A DNA stretch of 64,000 bases from Aureimonas sp. SA4125 (lineage in GTDB: Bacteria; Pseudomonadota; Alphaproteobacteria; Rhizobiales; Rhizobiaceae). Positions 9,895 through 20,234 of the stretch are shown piece by piece. Below the pieces are notes generated by a model. That model was not told where the DNA came from and did not search any database. It saw only the letters and a program-made list of their open reading frames with translations. Position 1 is the stretch's first letter, and each line of letters starts with the position of its first letter. The stretch spans positions 1 through 64,000 of the forward strand of contig NZ_AP025032.1 in assembly GCF_019973775.1 (NCBI RefSeq), read 5' to 3'. The translations under genes and the position numbers were made by a program.

Positions 9895-11800
9895 ACTCCG
9901 CCCAACTTTCCTCGCTCAGCCGGGACTGCGGTGCGACGCCGTCTCGGCCGTTGTTGCGCAGCTGCGCGACGGGTTGCGCTGGTCTTGGCGGGCTTGCCCG
10001 TGTCGGCCTCATGCCGGACGACAGGGTGGCCCGGGTCTGGAAGCGGCCGATCAACCCTGCCAGGTCCTCGGTCTCGTCCGAGAGGTTCTGCGCGGCGGCC
10101 GTCGTCTCTTCCACCATCGCGGCGTTCTGCTGCGTGACCTTGTCCATCTGGTCGGCGGCGCCCGAGACCTCGCGCAGCGAGATCGCCTGCTCCTTGGCGC
10201 TGCGGGCGATCTCGGCGACGACCGCCGACATCTCCGCGACCTGCGTGACGATGGCATCCAGCGACTTGCCCGACGCCGTCACCAGCTCGACGCCCTCGCC
10301 GACCTGTTTCGACGAGGTCGAGATCAGCGCCTTGATCTCCTTGGCCGCTTCCGCCGAGCGCTGGGCGAGCCCGCGCACTTCCTGCGCGACGACGGCAAAG
10401 CCGCGGCCCGCCTCGCCCGCCCGCGCCGCCTCGACGCCGGCGTTGAGGGCCAGAAGGTTGGTCTGGAAGGCGATCTCGTCGATGACGCCGATGATCTTGC
10501 CGATTTCCTCCGAGGAATGCTCGATCTGGCTCATCGCCGCGACCGCCTTGGCGACGATCTCGCCACCCTTCTCGGCATTCTTCTGCGCCGCCGTCGCGCC
10601 GACCTGGGCACGGGCTGCGCCATCCGCCGTCTGGTTCACGCCCGTCGTCACTTCCGACAGCGCCGCGACCGTCTCCTCGAGGCTCGCCGCCTGCTGCTCG
10701 GTGCGCTGGGCGAGGTCGTTCGAGGCGACGGTGATCTCGGTCAGGCCGGTGCGGATGGCGGTGATCGAATGAACCACCGATCCCATCGCCTCCTCCAGCT
10801 TGCCGACGCTGTCGTTGAACAGGCCGCGCATGGGCTCGTAGTCGGACGAGAAAGGCTTGTCCAAGCGGGCCAGAAGGTCACCGGCCGCCAGACGCTGGAA
10901 GCCCGTCTCGACCTCGCTCATGAAGAAGGCGTGCGCCTTGACATAGCCCTCGCCCAGCGCCTCCTGCTCGATGCGCTCGGCCTCCTGGGCGGCAACGGTT
11001 GCGGCGGCCTCCGCTTTCAACCGCTTCTGATCGAGCACCGCATGGCGCAGATGCTCCACGGATCCGGCCATGCGGCCGATCTCGTCGCCGCGCTGTTGTC
11101 CGACGACGACGACATCGGTCCTGCCGTCGGCAACGGCCGCGACGGTCTCGGCAAGGCTTTTGAGCGGCGCAAACATGCGACGGGCGAGCCAGAGCGCGAC
11201 AAGACCGATGACAAGGGCCGCCACCACGGAGATCAAACCGAGGCGCCACTGCAATGCGGTGATCCCGGAAACGAATTCGGCTTTCGGAATGCCGACGTAC
11301 AGGACGCCGATGGTCTTGCCGGCAGCATCCTTGATCGGATCATAGGCGGTGTAGAAGGGCGTGCCGAGAATGTCGGCCTCACCACGAAAAGGCTGGCCTG
11401 CGACGAACAGCGCGTCGTGCACCGGGCCGGGTGCGAGCTTGGTTCCGACGGCGCGGCTGCCATCCGGCTTCTTGACGTTCGTGGCGATGCGCGTGTCGCC
11501 CATGAAGACCGTCGCGGTGCCGCCGACCAGTTCCGTCACCCTGTCCACCGGCTCGAAGAAACCGTTCAGCTTCTGCGCGCCGGCATAGAGGCTATCGCTC
11601 TCGACGCGAAACTCCTTGCCATAGGTCGTCAGCACCTGCCAGGCGACACCCATGTTCGTCATCTGCCGGGCGGCAGCCCGTTCGACGCCTTCGCCGCGCA
11701 GGAGAAGGCTACCGGCGATGCCGAAAAGCAGCGTCAGGATCGCCAGCGACCCGACGACCATCAGCGAAACCCTGGCTGACAATGAGACTTTGCTGAGCAT
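9890..11800 (-). CDS. methyl-accepting chemotaxis protein with single-Cache sensor
   Basis: Membrane chemoreceptor of 636 residues. An N-terminal transmembrane helix ([20 protein letters not shown]) is followed by a periplasmic Cache-type domain with the segment [17 protein letters not shown] (seen as [13 protein letters not shown]), a second transmembrane helix, HAMP, and a signalling domain almost identical in DNA to that of the neighbouring receptor. The protein ends SWAEF, a possible CheR/CheB tether. ATG 11800 directly precedes the first helix; the frame stays open to 12061, but that extension is not receptor-like. Ligand unknown; Cache receptors often bind organic acids or amino acids. 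Confidence 0.9.
   Translation of the reverse strand: MLSKVSLSARVSLMVVGSLAILTLLFGIAGSLLLRGEGVERAAARQMTNMGVAWQVLTTYGKEFRVESDSLYAGAQKLNGFFEPVDRVTELVGGTATVFMGDTRIATNVKKPDGSRAVGTKLAPGPVHDALFVAGQPFRGEADILGTPFYTAYDPIKDAAGKTIGVLYVGIPKAEFVSGITALQWRLGLISVVAALVIGLVALWLARRMFAPLKSLAETVAAVADGRTDVVVVGQQRGDEIGRMAGSVEHLRHAVLDQKRLKAEAAATVAAQEAERIEQEALGEGYVKAHAFFMSEVETGFQRLAAGDLLARLDKPFSSDYEPMRGLFNDSVGKLEEAMGSVVHSITAIRTGLTEITVASNDLAQRTEQQAASLEETVAALSEVTTGVNQTADGAARAQVGATAAQKNAEKGGEIVAKAVAAMSQIEHSSEEIGKIIGVIDEIAFQTNLLALNAGVEAARAGEAGRGFAVVAQEVRGLAQRSAEAAKEIKALISTSSKQVGEGVELVTASGKSLDAIVTQVAEMSAVVAEIARSAKEQAISLREVSGAADQMDKVTQQNAAMVEETTAAAQNLSDETEDLAGLIGRFQTRATLSSGMRPTRASPPRPAQPVAQLRNNGRDGVAPQSRLSEESWAEF
10114..10733 (-). 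repeat. direct repeat, copy 2 of chemoreceptor signalling domain
   Basis: Second copy of the 620-bp block described at 7791-8410. The sharp drop in similarity at both ends indicates recent duplication or gene conversion confined to the signalling domain. Confidence 0.9.
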
Positions 11801-12096
11801 GGAAGGGCCCCCGGGACTACGCCGTCGCCGCCAGATCAGGGGCTTGGCAAGGTCGATGTCTGTCAGCGGATGATCCGGCGCTCTGTCCGGGCACGGCTGC
11901 TCTTTCCCCATTGATGGCCGCAAGAACTTAAAATACTGCCGCTGTCCAGCGGATGGTTCTTCCATGGTCCGTACCAGGCAATCCCGGCAATCGACGGTCG
12001 GCAGACATGCCAACGTCCGCGCGGCGGATCGACCGCCGCCTCTCGCGCTTTTCCCGGACATCCCGCTATAAACGGCGAGCGAATGTGGAGACCAAC

Positions 12097-12996
12097 ATGA
12101 CGGCAGCGACGCGAATCGACGGCAAGGCCATGGCGGCCGCTATCATCGACGAGGTGAAGACGGCGACGGCGGCACTCGCGCCCGAGACCGTGCCGGGCCT
12201 TGCCGTCGTGATCGTCGGCGAGGATCCGGCCAGCCAGGTCTATGTCGGCGCCAAGGCGAGGATGGCCGAGGACTGCGGCTTCCACTCGGTCAAGCGCGTC
12301 CTTCCGGCGGAAACAGCCGAGGCGGCGCTTCTTGCCGTCATTGCCGACCTCAACGCCGATGCGGCGATCCACGGCATCCTCGTTCAATTGCCGCTGCCGC
12401 CGCAGATCGACGCCAACCGCGTCATCCAGACCATCAATGCCGACAAGGACGTCGACGGTTTCCATCTCCTCAATGTCGGCCGGCTCGGCACCGGCGCGAT
12501 CGAAGAGGCTTTCGTGCCCTGTACGCCGGCCGGATCCATGGTGATGCTGAGAAAAGTTCTCGGCGACGACCTCTCGGGCAAGACGGCGGTGGTCGTCGGG
12601 CGCTCCAACATCGTGGGAAAGCCGATGGCGCAGCTGCTCCTGGCCGCCAACGCCACGGTGACGATCGCCCATTCGCGCACGAAGGACCTGGCCGCGGTCT
12701 GCCGCGCCGCGGACATCCTCGTCGCCGCCGTCGGCCGCCCGGAAATGATCCGCGGCGACTGGGTGAAGGAGGGGGCCGTCGTCATCGACGTCGGCATCAA
12801 CCGCGTCGACGCGCCAGAGCGTGGCGCCGCCAAGACGCGCCTCGTCGGCGACGTCGCCTTCGCCGAAGCGTCCGAACGGGCCGCCGCGATCACGCCGGTG
12901 CCCGGCGGCGTCGGCCCGATGACCATCGCGATGCTGATGGCGAACACGGTGACGGCCGCCTATCGCGCGGCGGGCAAGGTGGCGCCGCGGTTCTGA
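12097..12996 (+). CDS. folD: bifunctional methylenetetrahydrofolate dehydrogenase/cyclohydrolase
   Basis: FolD interconverts 5,10-methylene-, methenyl- and 10-formyl-tetrahydrofolate with NADP in one-carbon metabolism. The 299-residue product has the family length and signatures: [20 protein letters not shown] near residue 48 (with the catalytic Lys), [12 protein letters not shown] near 95, and the C-terminal [20 protein letters not shown] motif seen as [19 protein letters not shown] 12097 is preceded by TGGAGACC. An upstream in-frame extension to 11953 is not conserved. It is divergent from the second chemoreceptor gene. Confidence 0.96.
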   Translation: MTAATRIDGKAMAAAIIDEVKTATAALAPETVPGLAVVIVGEDPASQVYVGAKARMAEDCGFHSVKRVLPAETAEAALLAVIADLNADAAIHGILVQLPLPPQIDANRVIQTINADKDVDGFHLLNVGRLGTGAIEEAFVPCTPAGSMVMLRKVLGDDLSGKTAVVVGRSNIVGKPMAQLLLAANATVTIAHSRTKDLAAVCRAADILVAAVGRPEMIRGDWVKEGAVVIDVGINRVDAPERGAAKTRLVGDVAFAEASERAAAITPVPGGVGPMTIAMLMANTVTAAYRAAGKVAPRF

Positions 12997-13055
12997 ACAG
13001 CCGTCGGTCGTATGGTCCGATTGGGGGCCGCCTATCGTGCGGCACCATTAGATGC

Positions 13056-13082
13056 GTCATCCCGGCTCAAGGCCAGGATGAC
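13056..13082. repeat. intergenic hairpin after folD
   Basis: Inverted repeat GTCATCC ... GGATGAC around a 13-base centre containing CGGC and GGCC. It lies between the convergent genes folD and grpE and could act as a transcription terminator in both directions. The sequence style is that of widespread GTCATCC palindromes in alphaproteobacterial intergenic DNA. Confidence 0.55.
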
Positions 13083-13198
13083 TAACGTGATCGGGCCGCG
13101 GCTCTCGGTTGAAGGGGCCGCGATCCCAGCTTGAATGGACGGCGGCCCAGCCTGAACGGGCTTCAGCCGCAGCCTGAACTGGCTGCCGCCGTCGCTCC

Positions 13199-13873
13199 TC
13201 AGGCTGCGTCGTCGCTCGTCCCGTCCACAGGCTTCGGCTCCGCCATCACCTTCGGGCCGCCCTTGGCGACACCGACCATGGCGGGGCGCAGGACCCGGTC
13301 GCCGATGGCGTAGCCGTCCTGAACGACCTGGACGACGGTGTTGTTGGCAACCTCGGCGTTCGGAACCTCGAACATCGCCTGGTGGAAATTCGGGTCGAAG
13401 CGTTCGCCTTCGGGCTCGAGCTTCTTGACGCCGAACTTCTCCAGCGTCGCCAGCATGCCGCGCTCGGTCAGTTCGACGCCGTCGAGAAGCGTCGCAAGGC
13501 CGGTCTCGCCACCCTCGCGGGCGCCTTCCGGCACGGCGGCGATGGTGCGGCGGAGATTGTCCATGACCGACAGCATCTCGCGGGCAAAGCCGGTGACCGC
13601 GTAGGTACGGGCGTCCTTGACCTCGCGCTCGGTGCGCCGGCGCAGATTCTCCATGTCGGCGGCGAGCCGGAGCATGCGGTCCTTCAGATCGGCGTTCTCG
13701 GTCTCGAGCCCCTCGATCCGCTCGGCGGCGATGCTGGCGATGAAGGCCTCGGCCTCATCCTCGGAATAGTCGCCGCGCTCGAATGGCGAGCGCTCGCGGG
13801 CACCCTGCGATGCGGCCTCCGGCGCCGGGTCGACGTGGGTCTCGTTGCCGCGGTCTTCGGTGTCGCTCGTCAT
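13199..13873 (-). CDS. grpE: nucleotide exchange factor GrpE
   Basis: GrpE releases ADP from DnaK. The 224-residue product has a charged, disordered N-terminus, the long dimerisation helix ([30 protein letters not shown] region) and the C-terminal beta domain with the conserved end [24 protein letters not shown] 13873 ([10 protein letters not shown]) was chosen over the open extension to 13900. It is downstream of hrcA on the same strand, the usual heat-shock arrangement. dnaK is not in the window. Confidence 0.95.
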   Translation of the reverse strand: MTSDTEDRGNETHVDPAPEAASQGARERSPFERGDYSEDEAEAFIASIAAERIEGLETENADLKDRMLRLAADMENLRRRTEREVKDARTYAVTGFAREMLSVMDNLRRTIAAVPEGAREGGETGLATLLDGVELTERGMLATLEKFGVKKLEPEGERFDPNFHQAMFEVPNAEVANNTVVQVVQDGYAIGDRVLRPAMVGVAKGGPKVMAEPKPVDGTSDDAA

Positions 13874-14056
13874 GATGGTCAAAATCCTCGCGTTTCGCAC
13901 CCTCGCTGCCGACTCTCGCAGGAGGATCGGAAGGGGTGGATCGTTGAAATGTGCTGTGCCCGGGATATCGAATGCGGCGAGCGGAAAATCAAGGCTTTCG
14001 GCAATCCGATCGGCCCGGACGGCTGGCTGGCGCCACCCGTCCGGGGCCTTCGGCGA

Positions 14057-15157
14057 TCAGGACCGCCGCGCCGCCGCGACCTGCGCCAGGAGCCGCGAGA
14101 CGAGGCGGGCGGTGTAGTCGACCATCGGCACGATGCGGCGATAGTTGAGCCGTGTCGGACCGATCACGCCGACGGCGCCGATGACCTTCTGGTCGCCGTC
14201 GCTGTAGGGCGCGACGACGAGCGAGGAGCCCGACAGCGAGAACAGCTTGTTCTCCGAGCCGATGAAGATCCTGACGCCATTGCCCGTCTCGGCAAGGTCG
14301 AGCAGTTCGATGATGCCGCTCTTGGTCTCCAGCTCGTCGAAGAGGAGCCGCAGCCGGTCGAGGTCGTCCGACGCCGTGACGTTTTCGAGGAGGTTGGCCC
14401 TGCCGCGGACGATCAGCCGTGACGGCTGGCCGGAGGCCGCTCCCGACCAGACGGCAAGGCCTTTTTCGACAAGGCCCTGGCTGAGGATGTCGAGCGCCGT
14501 CGCGGCCTCGTCCTTCAAGGCCTGCACGCGGTCGCGCGCCTCGCCGAGAGTGCGGCCGACGACATGGGCGTTGAGGAAGTTGGAGGCCTCGACGATCTGC
14601 GCGGCCGTGACGCCGGCCGGGAGGTCGATCACCCGGTTCTCGACGTCGCCCTTTTCGCCGACGAGGACGGCGAGCGCCTTCGTCGGCTCCAGCCGGATGA
14701 ACTCGATGTGCTTCAGGCGCATGTCCGTCTTCGCCGTCAGCACGAGACCTGCGCCGCGCGAGAGGCCCGACAGGAGTTGGCTCGCCTCCGTCAGGAGCGA
14801 ATCGAACGGCCGGAGATCCCCCGTCGCCTTGACCTTTTCCTCGATCGCCTCCCGCTCGCCCTGCGGCAGGTCGCCGATTTCGAGGAAGGCGTCGACGAAG
14901 AAGCGCAGGCCAAGCTCGGTCGGCATGCGTCCGGCGCTGATATGGGGCGAATAGATGAGGCCGAGTGTCTCGAGATCGCTCATCACGTTGCGCACCGAGG
15001 CCGGCGAGAGCGCCGTCGTCAGCAGCTTGGACAGAGCACGCGATCCCACGGGTTCGCCGAGGTCGAGATAGGATTCGACGATCAGGCGAAAGATGTCCCG
15101 CGACCGCTCGTCCAGCATCGCGGGAAAATCCGGTGCGGGCAGTCTGAACTCGTTCAT
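14057..15157 (-). CDS. hrcA: heat-inducible transcriptional repressor HrcA
   Basis: HrcA represses groE and dnaK operons by binding CIRCE. The 366-residue product has the winged-helix N-terminus ([19 protein letters not shown]), the segment [25 protein letters not shown] that follows it, and the GAF-like C-terminal part ending with the conserved [19 protein letters not shown] region. ATG 15157 is preceded by GAGAGA at suitable distance, and a start six codons upstream (15175) is also open. No CIRCE element was found upstream. It is divergent from rph. Confidence 0.95.
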   Translation of the reverse strand: MNEFRLPAPDFPAMLDERSRDIFRLIVESYLDLGEPVGSRALSKLLTTALSPASVRNVMSDLETLGLIYSPHISAGRMPTELGLRFFVDAFLEIGDLPQGEREAIEEKVKATGDLRPFDSLLTEASQLLSGLSRGAGLVLTAKTDMRLKHIEFIRLEPTKALAVLVGEKGDVENRVIDLPAGVTAAQIVEASNFLNAHVVGRTLGEARDRVQALKDEAATALDILSQGLVEKGLAVWSGAASGQPSRLIVRGRANLLENVTASDDLDRLRLLFDELETKSGIIELLDLAETGNGVRIFIGSENKLFSLSGSSLVVAPYSDGDQKVIGAVGVIGPTRLNYRRIVPMVDYTARLVSRLLAQVAAARRS

Positions 15158-15396
15158 CGGGCGTTCTCTCAGCATCGGCCATCACTATACGGTGCTTGAA
15201 GAAACTGTCCAAGTGGCAAGGATGGGCGACGCCGAGTCGGACGGTGGCCGGTTCGCCAACAACCCATGGCAGCGCGTTTCGAACCGCTTTGGCCGGATTT
15301 ATTTTGCCCATGGCCCCCGGCTCGTGGTTAAACGCCGGTTCGACGGGAATCGCATGAGCATGCGCCCTCACACAGTAGCGACCAGGGATCTGAACC

Positions 15397-16113
15397 ATGC
15401 GGCCTTCCAAACGCGCCAATGACGAATTGCGCGCCGTCTCGCTCGAACGCGGCGTGTCCCTCCATGCCGAGGGCTCGTGCCTCGTCAAGTTCGGCAATAC
15501 GCATGTCCTGTGCATGGCGAGCCTCGAGGAGCGCGTGCCGCCCTTCCTGAAGAATTCCGGCAAGGGCTGGGTCACCGCCGAATACGGCATGCTGCCGCGC
15601 GCCACGGGCGATCGCATGCGGCGCGAGGCGTCGAGCGGCAAGCAGTCCGGGCGCACCCAGGAAATCCAGCGCCTGATCGGCCGCTCGATGCGCGCCGTGG
15701 TCGATCTGGAAGCCCTCGGCGAGCGCCAGATCACCATCGACTGCGATGTCATCCAGGCCGATGGCGGCACCCGCACGGCCGGCATCACCGGCGCCTTCGT
15801 CGCCCTCAACGACTGCCTCGCCTGGATGGAAGGGCGCGGCATGGTCACGCGCTCGAAGGTCCTGAAGGACCACATCGCGGCGATCTCCTGCGGCATCTAC
15901 AAGGGCGAGCCGGTGCTCGACCTCGACTATCTCGAGGATTCGGCCGCCGACACCGACGCCAATTTCGTCATGACCGGCCGCGGCGGCATCGTCGAGATCC
16001 AGGGCACGGCCGAAAAGGAGCCGTTCAGCGAGGCGGAGCTGGCGAGCCTGCTTGCCCTCGCCAAGGGCGGCATCGGCACGCTCGTCGAACTGCAGCGCCA
16101 GGCGATCGCCTGA
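15397..16113 (+). CDS. rph: ribonuclease PH
   Basis: RNase PH is a phosphorolytic 3'-to-5' exoribonuclease that trims tRNA precursors. The 238-residue product has the normal length and motifs: [12 protein letters not shown] at the start, [38 protein letters not shown] and [18 protein letters not shown] with the phosphate and metal ligands. It leads a compact plus-strand row (rph-rdgB-hemW-rsmI-yraN) with gaps of about 10 bp or less, suggesting an operon. Confidence 0.97.
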   Translation: MRPSKRANDELRAVSLERGVSLHAEGSCLVKFGNTHVLCMASLEERVPPFLKNSGKGWVTAEYGMLPRATGDRMRREASSGKQSGRTQEIQRLIGRSMRAVVDLEALGERQITIDCDVIQADGGTRTAGITGAFVALNDCLAWMEGRGMVTRSKVLKDHIAAISCGIYKGEPVLDLDYLEDSAADTDANFVMTGRGGIVEIQGTAEKEPFSEAELASLLALAKGGIGTLVELQRQAIA

Positions 16114-16124
16114 GGGATTTCGAG

Positions 16125-16802
16125 ATGAACCGCAGGATCGACGGCAAGAGGCTCCTCGTCGCCAGCCACAACAAGGGCAAGATCCGCGAACTCGACTTCC
16201 TGTTCGGCGGTCTTGCGATCGACCTCGTCACCGCCGGCGAGCTCGGCCTGCCCGAACCCGACGAGACCGGCACGACCTTCGTCGAGAACGCCCGGATCAA
16301 GGCGCTCGCTTCCGCGACGGCGGCGGGAGAAGTGGCGCTTGCCGACGATTCCGGCCTCTGCGTCGACGCCCTGGACGGCGCGCCCGGCGTCTACACGGCC
16401 GACTGGGCCGGCCCCGACCGCGACTGGTCGATGGCCATGCGCCTCGTCGAGGAGAAGCTGCACCAGGCCGGCGCCACCGAGCCCGCACGGCGCGGCGCGA
16501 CCTTCGTCTCGCTGCTCTGCCTCGCCTGGCCCGACGGCCACACCCAGGAATATCTCGGCGAGCGCCGGGGAACGCTGGTCTGGCCGGGGCGGCACGGCGA
16601 CATGGCCTATGGCTATGATCCGGTCTTCATGCCGGATGGCGAGACGCGCACCTATGGCGAAATGAGCGCCGAGGAGAAGCACGGCTCGATCTGGACCGCG
16701 CCCGGCCCGCTGTCGCACCGCGCCCGCTCGGTGCAGAAGCTCGTCGCCGAGGCCTTTCCGGAGGGCATCCGACCCGCCGCCCGGCCGGACGCCGTCGGAT
16801 GA
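16125..16802 (+). CDS. rdgB: XTP/dITP pyrophosphatase
   Basis: This Ham1/RdgB-family enzyme hydrolyses non-canonical purine nucleoside triphosphates (XTP, dITP) and keeps them out of DNA. The 225-residue product shows the N-terminal SHNKGKIREL motif, ADDSGLCVDALDGAPGVYTA in the active site, and GYDPVFMPDG with E-EKHGSIW-type C-terminal residues. The ribosome-binding site overlaps the rph stop (TGAGGGA). It sits 11 bp after rph and 7 bp before hemW. Confidence 0.96.
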   Translation: MNRRIDGKRLLVASHNKGKIRELDFLFGGLAIDLVTAGELGLPEPDETGTTFVENARIKALASATAAGEVALADDSGLCVDALDGAPGVYTADWAGPDRDWSMAMRLVEEKLHQAGATEPARRGATFVSLLCLAWPDGHTQEYLGERRGTLVWPGRHGDMAYGYDPVFMPDGETRTYGEMSAEEKHGSIWTAPGPLSHRARSVQKLVAEAFPEGIRPAARPDAVG

Positions 16803-16809
16803 GCGCGGG

Positions 16810-18027
16810 ATGACCGAGACGCCCGCTTTGCCCCCGGACGCTTCTGCCCCGTCTGCGACGGTCCGCAGCTTTCCGCCCGTGGCGCGCGAACCGGGTTTTG
16901 GCGTCTACGTGCACTGGCCGTTCTGCGCGGCGAAGTGCCCCTATTGCGACTTCAACAGCCATGTCCGCCACCAGGCGATCGACCAGGAACGCTACACCGC
17001 GGCCTTCACCCGCGAGATCGGCGAGATGGCGCGGCGCTCGGCCGGCGAGCGGGTGACCTCGATCTTTCTCGGCGGCGGAACGCCGTCGCTGATGCAGCCG
17101 CGCACCGTCGGGGCGATCCTCGACGCCATCGGGCGCGCCTGGCCGGTCGATGCGGATGCCGAGATCACGCTCGAGGCCAATCCGTCCAGCGTCGAGGCCG
17201 AGCGCTTCCGCGGCTACCGCGCGGCCGGCGTCAACCGCGTCTCGCTCGGCGTCCAGGCGCTGAACGATCGGGATCTGAAGTTTCTCGGCCGGTTGCACAA
17301 TGTCGGCCAGGCGCTGCAGGCGATTGGCCTCGCCCGCGAGATCTTTCCGCGCCTGTCCTTCGACCTGATCTATGCCCGGCCTGGCCAGACCGTCGAGGGC
17401 TGGCAGGCCGAACTCACCCAGGCGATCGACCTCGCCGCCGACCATCTGTCGCTCTATCAGTTGACCATCGAGGAGGGCACGCCGTTCTATGCCTTGCGCA
17501 AGGCCGGCAAGCTGCCGGTGCCGGACGGCGAGCTGTCGGCGGCACTCTACGAGGCGACGCAGACCCTGACGGCGGCCCGCGGCCTGCCGGCCTACGAGAT
17601 CTCCAACCATGCCGTGCCGGGCGCCGAATCGCGCCACAACCTCAGCTACTGGCGCTACGGCCTCTATGCCGGCGTCGGTCCCGGCGCGCATGGGCGGCTG
17701 ATGGGTCCCGATGGGCGCCAGGCGATCGCCACCGAGCGCCATCCCGAGACCTGGCTGAAGATGGTCGAGGACTGGGACAATGGCATCGTGACCGACGACA
17801 CGCTGTCGCCGTCGGAGGAGGCGGACGAGTTGCTGCTGATGGGCCTCAGGCTGACCGAAGGCATCGACCTCGCCCGCTGGCGCCGGCTGACCGGCCGCGA
17901 CATCGACCCCGTCAGCGAGGCCGATCTCAAGGCGCACGGCATGGTCGAGCGCCTCGGCCCCGACCGCATCCGCGCGACGCCGGCCGGCATGCTGGTCCTC
18001 GACGCCGTCGTCGCCGATCTCTGCTAG
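16810..18027 (+). CDS. hemW: HemW-type radical SAM protein (heme chaperone)
   Basis: A radical SAM protein of 405 residues, often annotated as oxygen-independent coproporphyrinogen III oxidase. The 4Fe-4S motif is C39-AAK-C43-PY-C46 followed by DFNSH. The fourth cysteine found in true HemN is absent, which places it in the HemW heme-chaperone group. Further motifs are FLGGGTPS, EANPSS, GVNRVSLGVQALND and the C-terminal HemN_C domain. It lies in the rph-yraN row, with no porphyrin genes nearby. Confidence 0.93.
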   Translation: MTETPALPPDASAPSATVRSFPPVAREPGFGVYVHWPFCAAKCPYCDFNSHVRHQAIDQERYTAAFTREIGEMARRSAGERVTSIFLGGGTPSLMQPRTVGAILDAIGRAWPVDADAEITLEANPSSVEAERFRGYRAAGVNRVSLGVQALNDRDLKFLGRLHNVGQALQAIGLAREIFPRLSFDLIYARPGQTVEGWQAELTQAIDLAADHLSLYQLTIEEGTPFYALRKAGKLPVPDGELSAALYEATQTLTAARGLPAYEISNHAVPGAESRHNLSYWRYGLYAGVGPGAHGRLMGPDGRQAIATERHPETWLKMVEDWDNGIVTDDTLSPSEEADELLLMGLRLTEGIDLARWRRLTGRDIDPVSEADLKAHGMVERLGPDRIRATPAGMLVLDAVVADLC

Positions 18028-18036
18028 GCTGGCGGC

Positions 18037-19017
18037 ATGACCCCCGAGCGAAGTGAAGACGACCTTCCCGAGGCCCTGGAGCCCGCCGAGCCGTCCCGTG
18101 TCGACGACCGCGGTGCTGCCGGCGGCGCGGACGCGACACTCGGCTTTCGCGTCCGCGACAAGGCGTTTCTCGGGCACCGGCCGGAGCCCGGGCTCTATCT
18201 CGTGGCGACGCCCATCGGCCATCTCTCCGACATCACGCTCCGGGCGCTGGAGGTCATCGCCGGTGCCGACCGGCTGGCCTGCGAGGACACGCGCGTCACC
18301 GCGACGCTGCTCGCGCGCTACGGCATCAAGCGGCGGATGACGCCCTATCACGAGCACAATGCGGAGGAGTCCGGCGCGGGCCTCCTCGCCGAGCTCGTCG
18401 CGGGCAAAAGCGTCGCGCTGGTCTCGGATGCCGGCACGCCGCTCGTCTCCGATCCCGGCTTCCGCCTCGTCGGTCTCGCTATCGAAGCCGGCATTGCGGT
18501 GATCCCGATCCCCGGCGCCTCGGCGGTGATGGCGGCGCTCCTCGCCTCCGGCCTGCCGTCGGACGCCTTCTTCTTCGCCGGCTTCACCCCGCAAAAGCAA
18601 GGCGCGCGGCGGGCGCGGCTGACGGAACTGACGCGCATCCCCGGCACCCTCGTCCTCTTCGAGGCGCCGCACCGCATCGCCGACGCCCTCGCCGACATGG
18701 CCGCCGTCTTCGGCGCCGATCGCCCCGCCGCCGTCTGCCGCGAGCTGACCAAGGCCTACGAGACGATCTACCGCGGCACTCTCTCGACGCTGGCGGCTGA
18801 GTTCGCGGCGATGGAGCGGGTGCGCGGCGAGATCGTCGTCTGCATCGCGCCGCCGCCGGCGGAGGCCGCCGCGAGCTTCGAGGACACGGATGCGATCCTT
18901 GCCGGGTTGCTCCAGGAGATGAAGCCGACGCAGGCGGCGCAGGAGGCCGCACGCCTCACCGGCCTGCCGCGCCGCGACCTCTATGCCCGCGCCCTGGCGC
19001 TGAAGGCGCCGCGCTAG
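18037..19017 (+). CDS. rsmI: 16S rRNA (cytidine-2'-O)-methyltransferase RsmI
   Basis: RsmI methylates the ribose of C1402 in 16S rRNA using SAM. The 326-residue product shows [20 protein letters not shown], the SAM-binding [29 protein letters not shown] and the [11 protein letters not shown] segments typical of the tetrapyrrole-methylase-like fold. The first 45 residues or so are an acidic, low-complexity extension not needed by the family; a later start is possible but no better codon was found. The pairing with yraN, four bases downstream, is conserved in many bacteria. Confidence 0.94.
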   Translation: MTPERSEDDLPEALEPAEPSRVDDRGAAGGADATLGFRVRDKAFLGHRPEPGLYLVATPIGHLSDITLRALEVIAGADRLACEDTRVTATLLARYGIKRRMTPYHEHNAEESGAGLLAELVAGKSVALVSDAGTPLVSDPGFRLVGLAIEAGIAVIPIPGASAVMAALLASGLPSDAFFFAGFTPQKQGARRARLTELTRIPGTLVLFEAPHRIADALADMAAVFGADRPAAVCRELTKAYETIYRGTLSTLAAEFAAMERVRGEIVVCIAPPPAEAAASFEDTDAILAGLLQEMKPTQAAQEAARLTGLPRRDLYARALALKAPR

Positions 19018-19021
19018 CGCC

Positions 19022-19408
19022 ATGGCGCGGCCGGCGGCCCCGCGCGGACCCGAGGAACGCCGCCGGCGCTTCGCCCGCGGCCACCGCGGCGAATGGCTCG
19101 CCGCCTGGGCGCTGCGCCTCAAGGGGTATCGCATCCTCGCCACGCGGCACCGCACGAAACTCGGCGAGATCGACCTCATCGCCCGCCGCGGCGACCTCGT
19201 CGCCATCGTCGAGGTCAAGGCCCGCGCGAGTTTGGAAGAGGCGATGGACGCCGTCGGCCCGGCAGCGCAGCGCCGCATCGAGCGCGCCGCCGACCTCTGG
19301 CTGGCCCGGCAGCGCGACCATGCCAGGCTCTCGCTGCGCTTCGACATCGTCGCCGTGCTGCCGCGGCGCTGGCCGGTGCATGTGACGGATGCCTGGCGGG
19401 GGAGATAG
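19022..19408 (+). CDS. yraN: YraN/UPF0102 family nuclease-like protein
   Basis: A 128-residue protein with the restriction-endonuclease-like core: [20 protein letters not shown], then [21 protein letters not shown] carrying the D and ExK residues of the fold, and a C-terminal part with RFDIVAVLP. Function is not firmly known; the family is linked to DNA processing or Holliday-junction metabolism. It ends the rph operon and is followed after six bases by a convergent vapC. Confidence 0.9.
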   Translation: MARPAAPRGPEERRRRFARGHRGEWLAAWALRLKGYRILATRHRTKLGEIDLIARRGDLVAIVEVKARASLEEAMDAVGPAAQRRIERAADLWLARQRDHARLSLRFDIVAVLPRRWPVHVTDAWRGR

Positions 19409-19414
19409 AGCTAG

Positions 19415-19843
19415 CTAGTTTGCCGACGCGATCCACGGATTGCTGAGTGCCACCCCGGTCTGTTGAAAATCAGCCGTGTTTCGGGTGAGTACGGTCAAGC
19501 CATGACAGATGGCGGTGGCCGCGATCGGTCCGTCGGCAAGTCCGAAATGGCGGCCACGAAGACGTGCGTGGGCAGCCCTTTCGGCCCATGTCCTTGCCAC
19601 CTGATGGTCGATGCCGATGATCCGGTCGGCATACCATTCTTCGGTTCGTTTCGCCCACGCAGCCAATTCACTTCTTCTTCGCCCCTGCGGAAGGATCAGG
19701 AGACCCCGACGGATCTCCGCGAGCGTCGTCACGCTCACAAAGAGGTCCTCGGACCTCTGGCTTTCGACGACCCGACGAACGTTGACGTCGGGCGCCGGCT
19801 TGTAAAGCTCAGAGATGACACAGGTGTCGACGAGAAACGGCAT
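19415..19843 (-). CDS. vapC: VapC/FitB-type PIN-domain toxin
   Basis: A PIN ribonuclease of 142 residues. The acidic active-site residues are visible as VDTCVISEL (D6 and E12), DHQVA and LADGPIAATA (late Asp), with TVLTRNTADF at the end. PIN toxins of this type cleave tRNA or other RNA and are blocked by the adjacent antitoxin. The antitoxin gene ends immediately upstream (stop TAG directly followed by this ATG). It is convergent with yraN. Confidence 0.88.
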   Translation of the reverse strand: MPFLVDTCVISELYKPAPDVNVRRVVESQRSEDLFVSVTTLAEIRRGLLILPQGRRRSELAAWAKRTEEWYADRIIGIDHQVARTWAERAAHARLRGRHFGLADGPIAATAICHGLTVLTRNTADFQQTGVALSNPWIASAN

Positions 19844-20086
19844 CTAGAATTCAAAGTCCACTTCGCGGGGAGAGCTTTTGTCGCGCTCCAGATCAAGCCC
19901 TTCGAATGAGGGACCGTTCAAGAGGTGCTCTTTGAAGCTCGGCTGTGGGACAAGCCGTGAATAATCCGCCGCCTTGACGACCACCACCGCCTCGCCCTCG
20001 CGCAGAATCGTCTGCGGTCCCTCGCTGAGGGCGCGGTCGATGATCTCGCCGATCCGGGTCTCGGCATCCTTCATGCGCCAGTCCAT
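19844..20086 (-). CDS. vapB: VapB/Phd-type antitoxin
   Basis: Eighty residues, [20 protein letters not shown] followed by a glycine-poor linker, a Phd/YefM-like DNA-binding strand-helix ([20 protein letters not shown]) and an acidic C-terminal tail that would occupy the toxin active site. ATG 20086 has an excellent ribosome-binding site GAGGAGG and defines a much shorter protein than the open frame. It forms a two-gene toxin-antitoxin operon with vapC and probably represses its own promoter. Confidence 0.85.
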   Translation of the reverse strand: MDWRMKDAETRIGEIIDRALSEGPQTILREGEAVVVVKAADYSRLVPQPSFKEHLLNGPSFEGLDLERDKSSPREVDFEF

Positions 20087-20234
20087 GATCGCCTCCTCGG
20101 ATCGTCTCATCGCCTGCTTGGTCGTCGCGGCGCCATGCTTAGCACGTCCACCGCCACCGTTCACCGACGGCGCGATTGCCAGCGGCGCGTTTCCCCGATA
20201 CCTCCCCGGCAACCAATGCCCGAAGGAGCGCCCC

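Noticed and set aside
16627..19347. Very long antisense open frame (about 906 codons) opposite rdgB, hemW, rsmI and yraN
   Set aside because: Arginine- and alanine-rich composition without motifs; a GC-driven shadow of four well-supported genes on the other strand.
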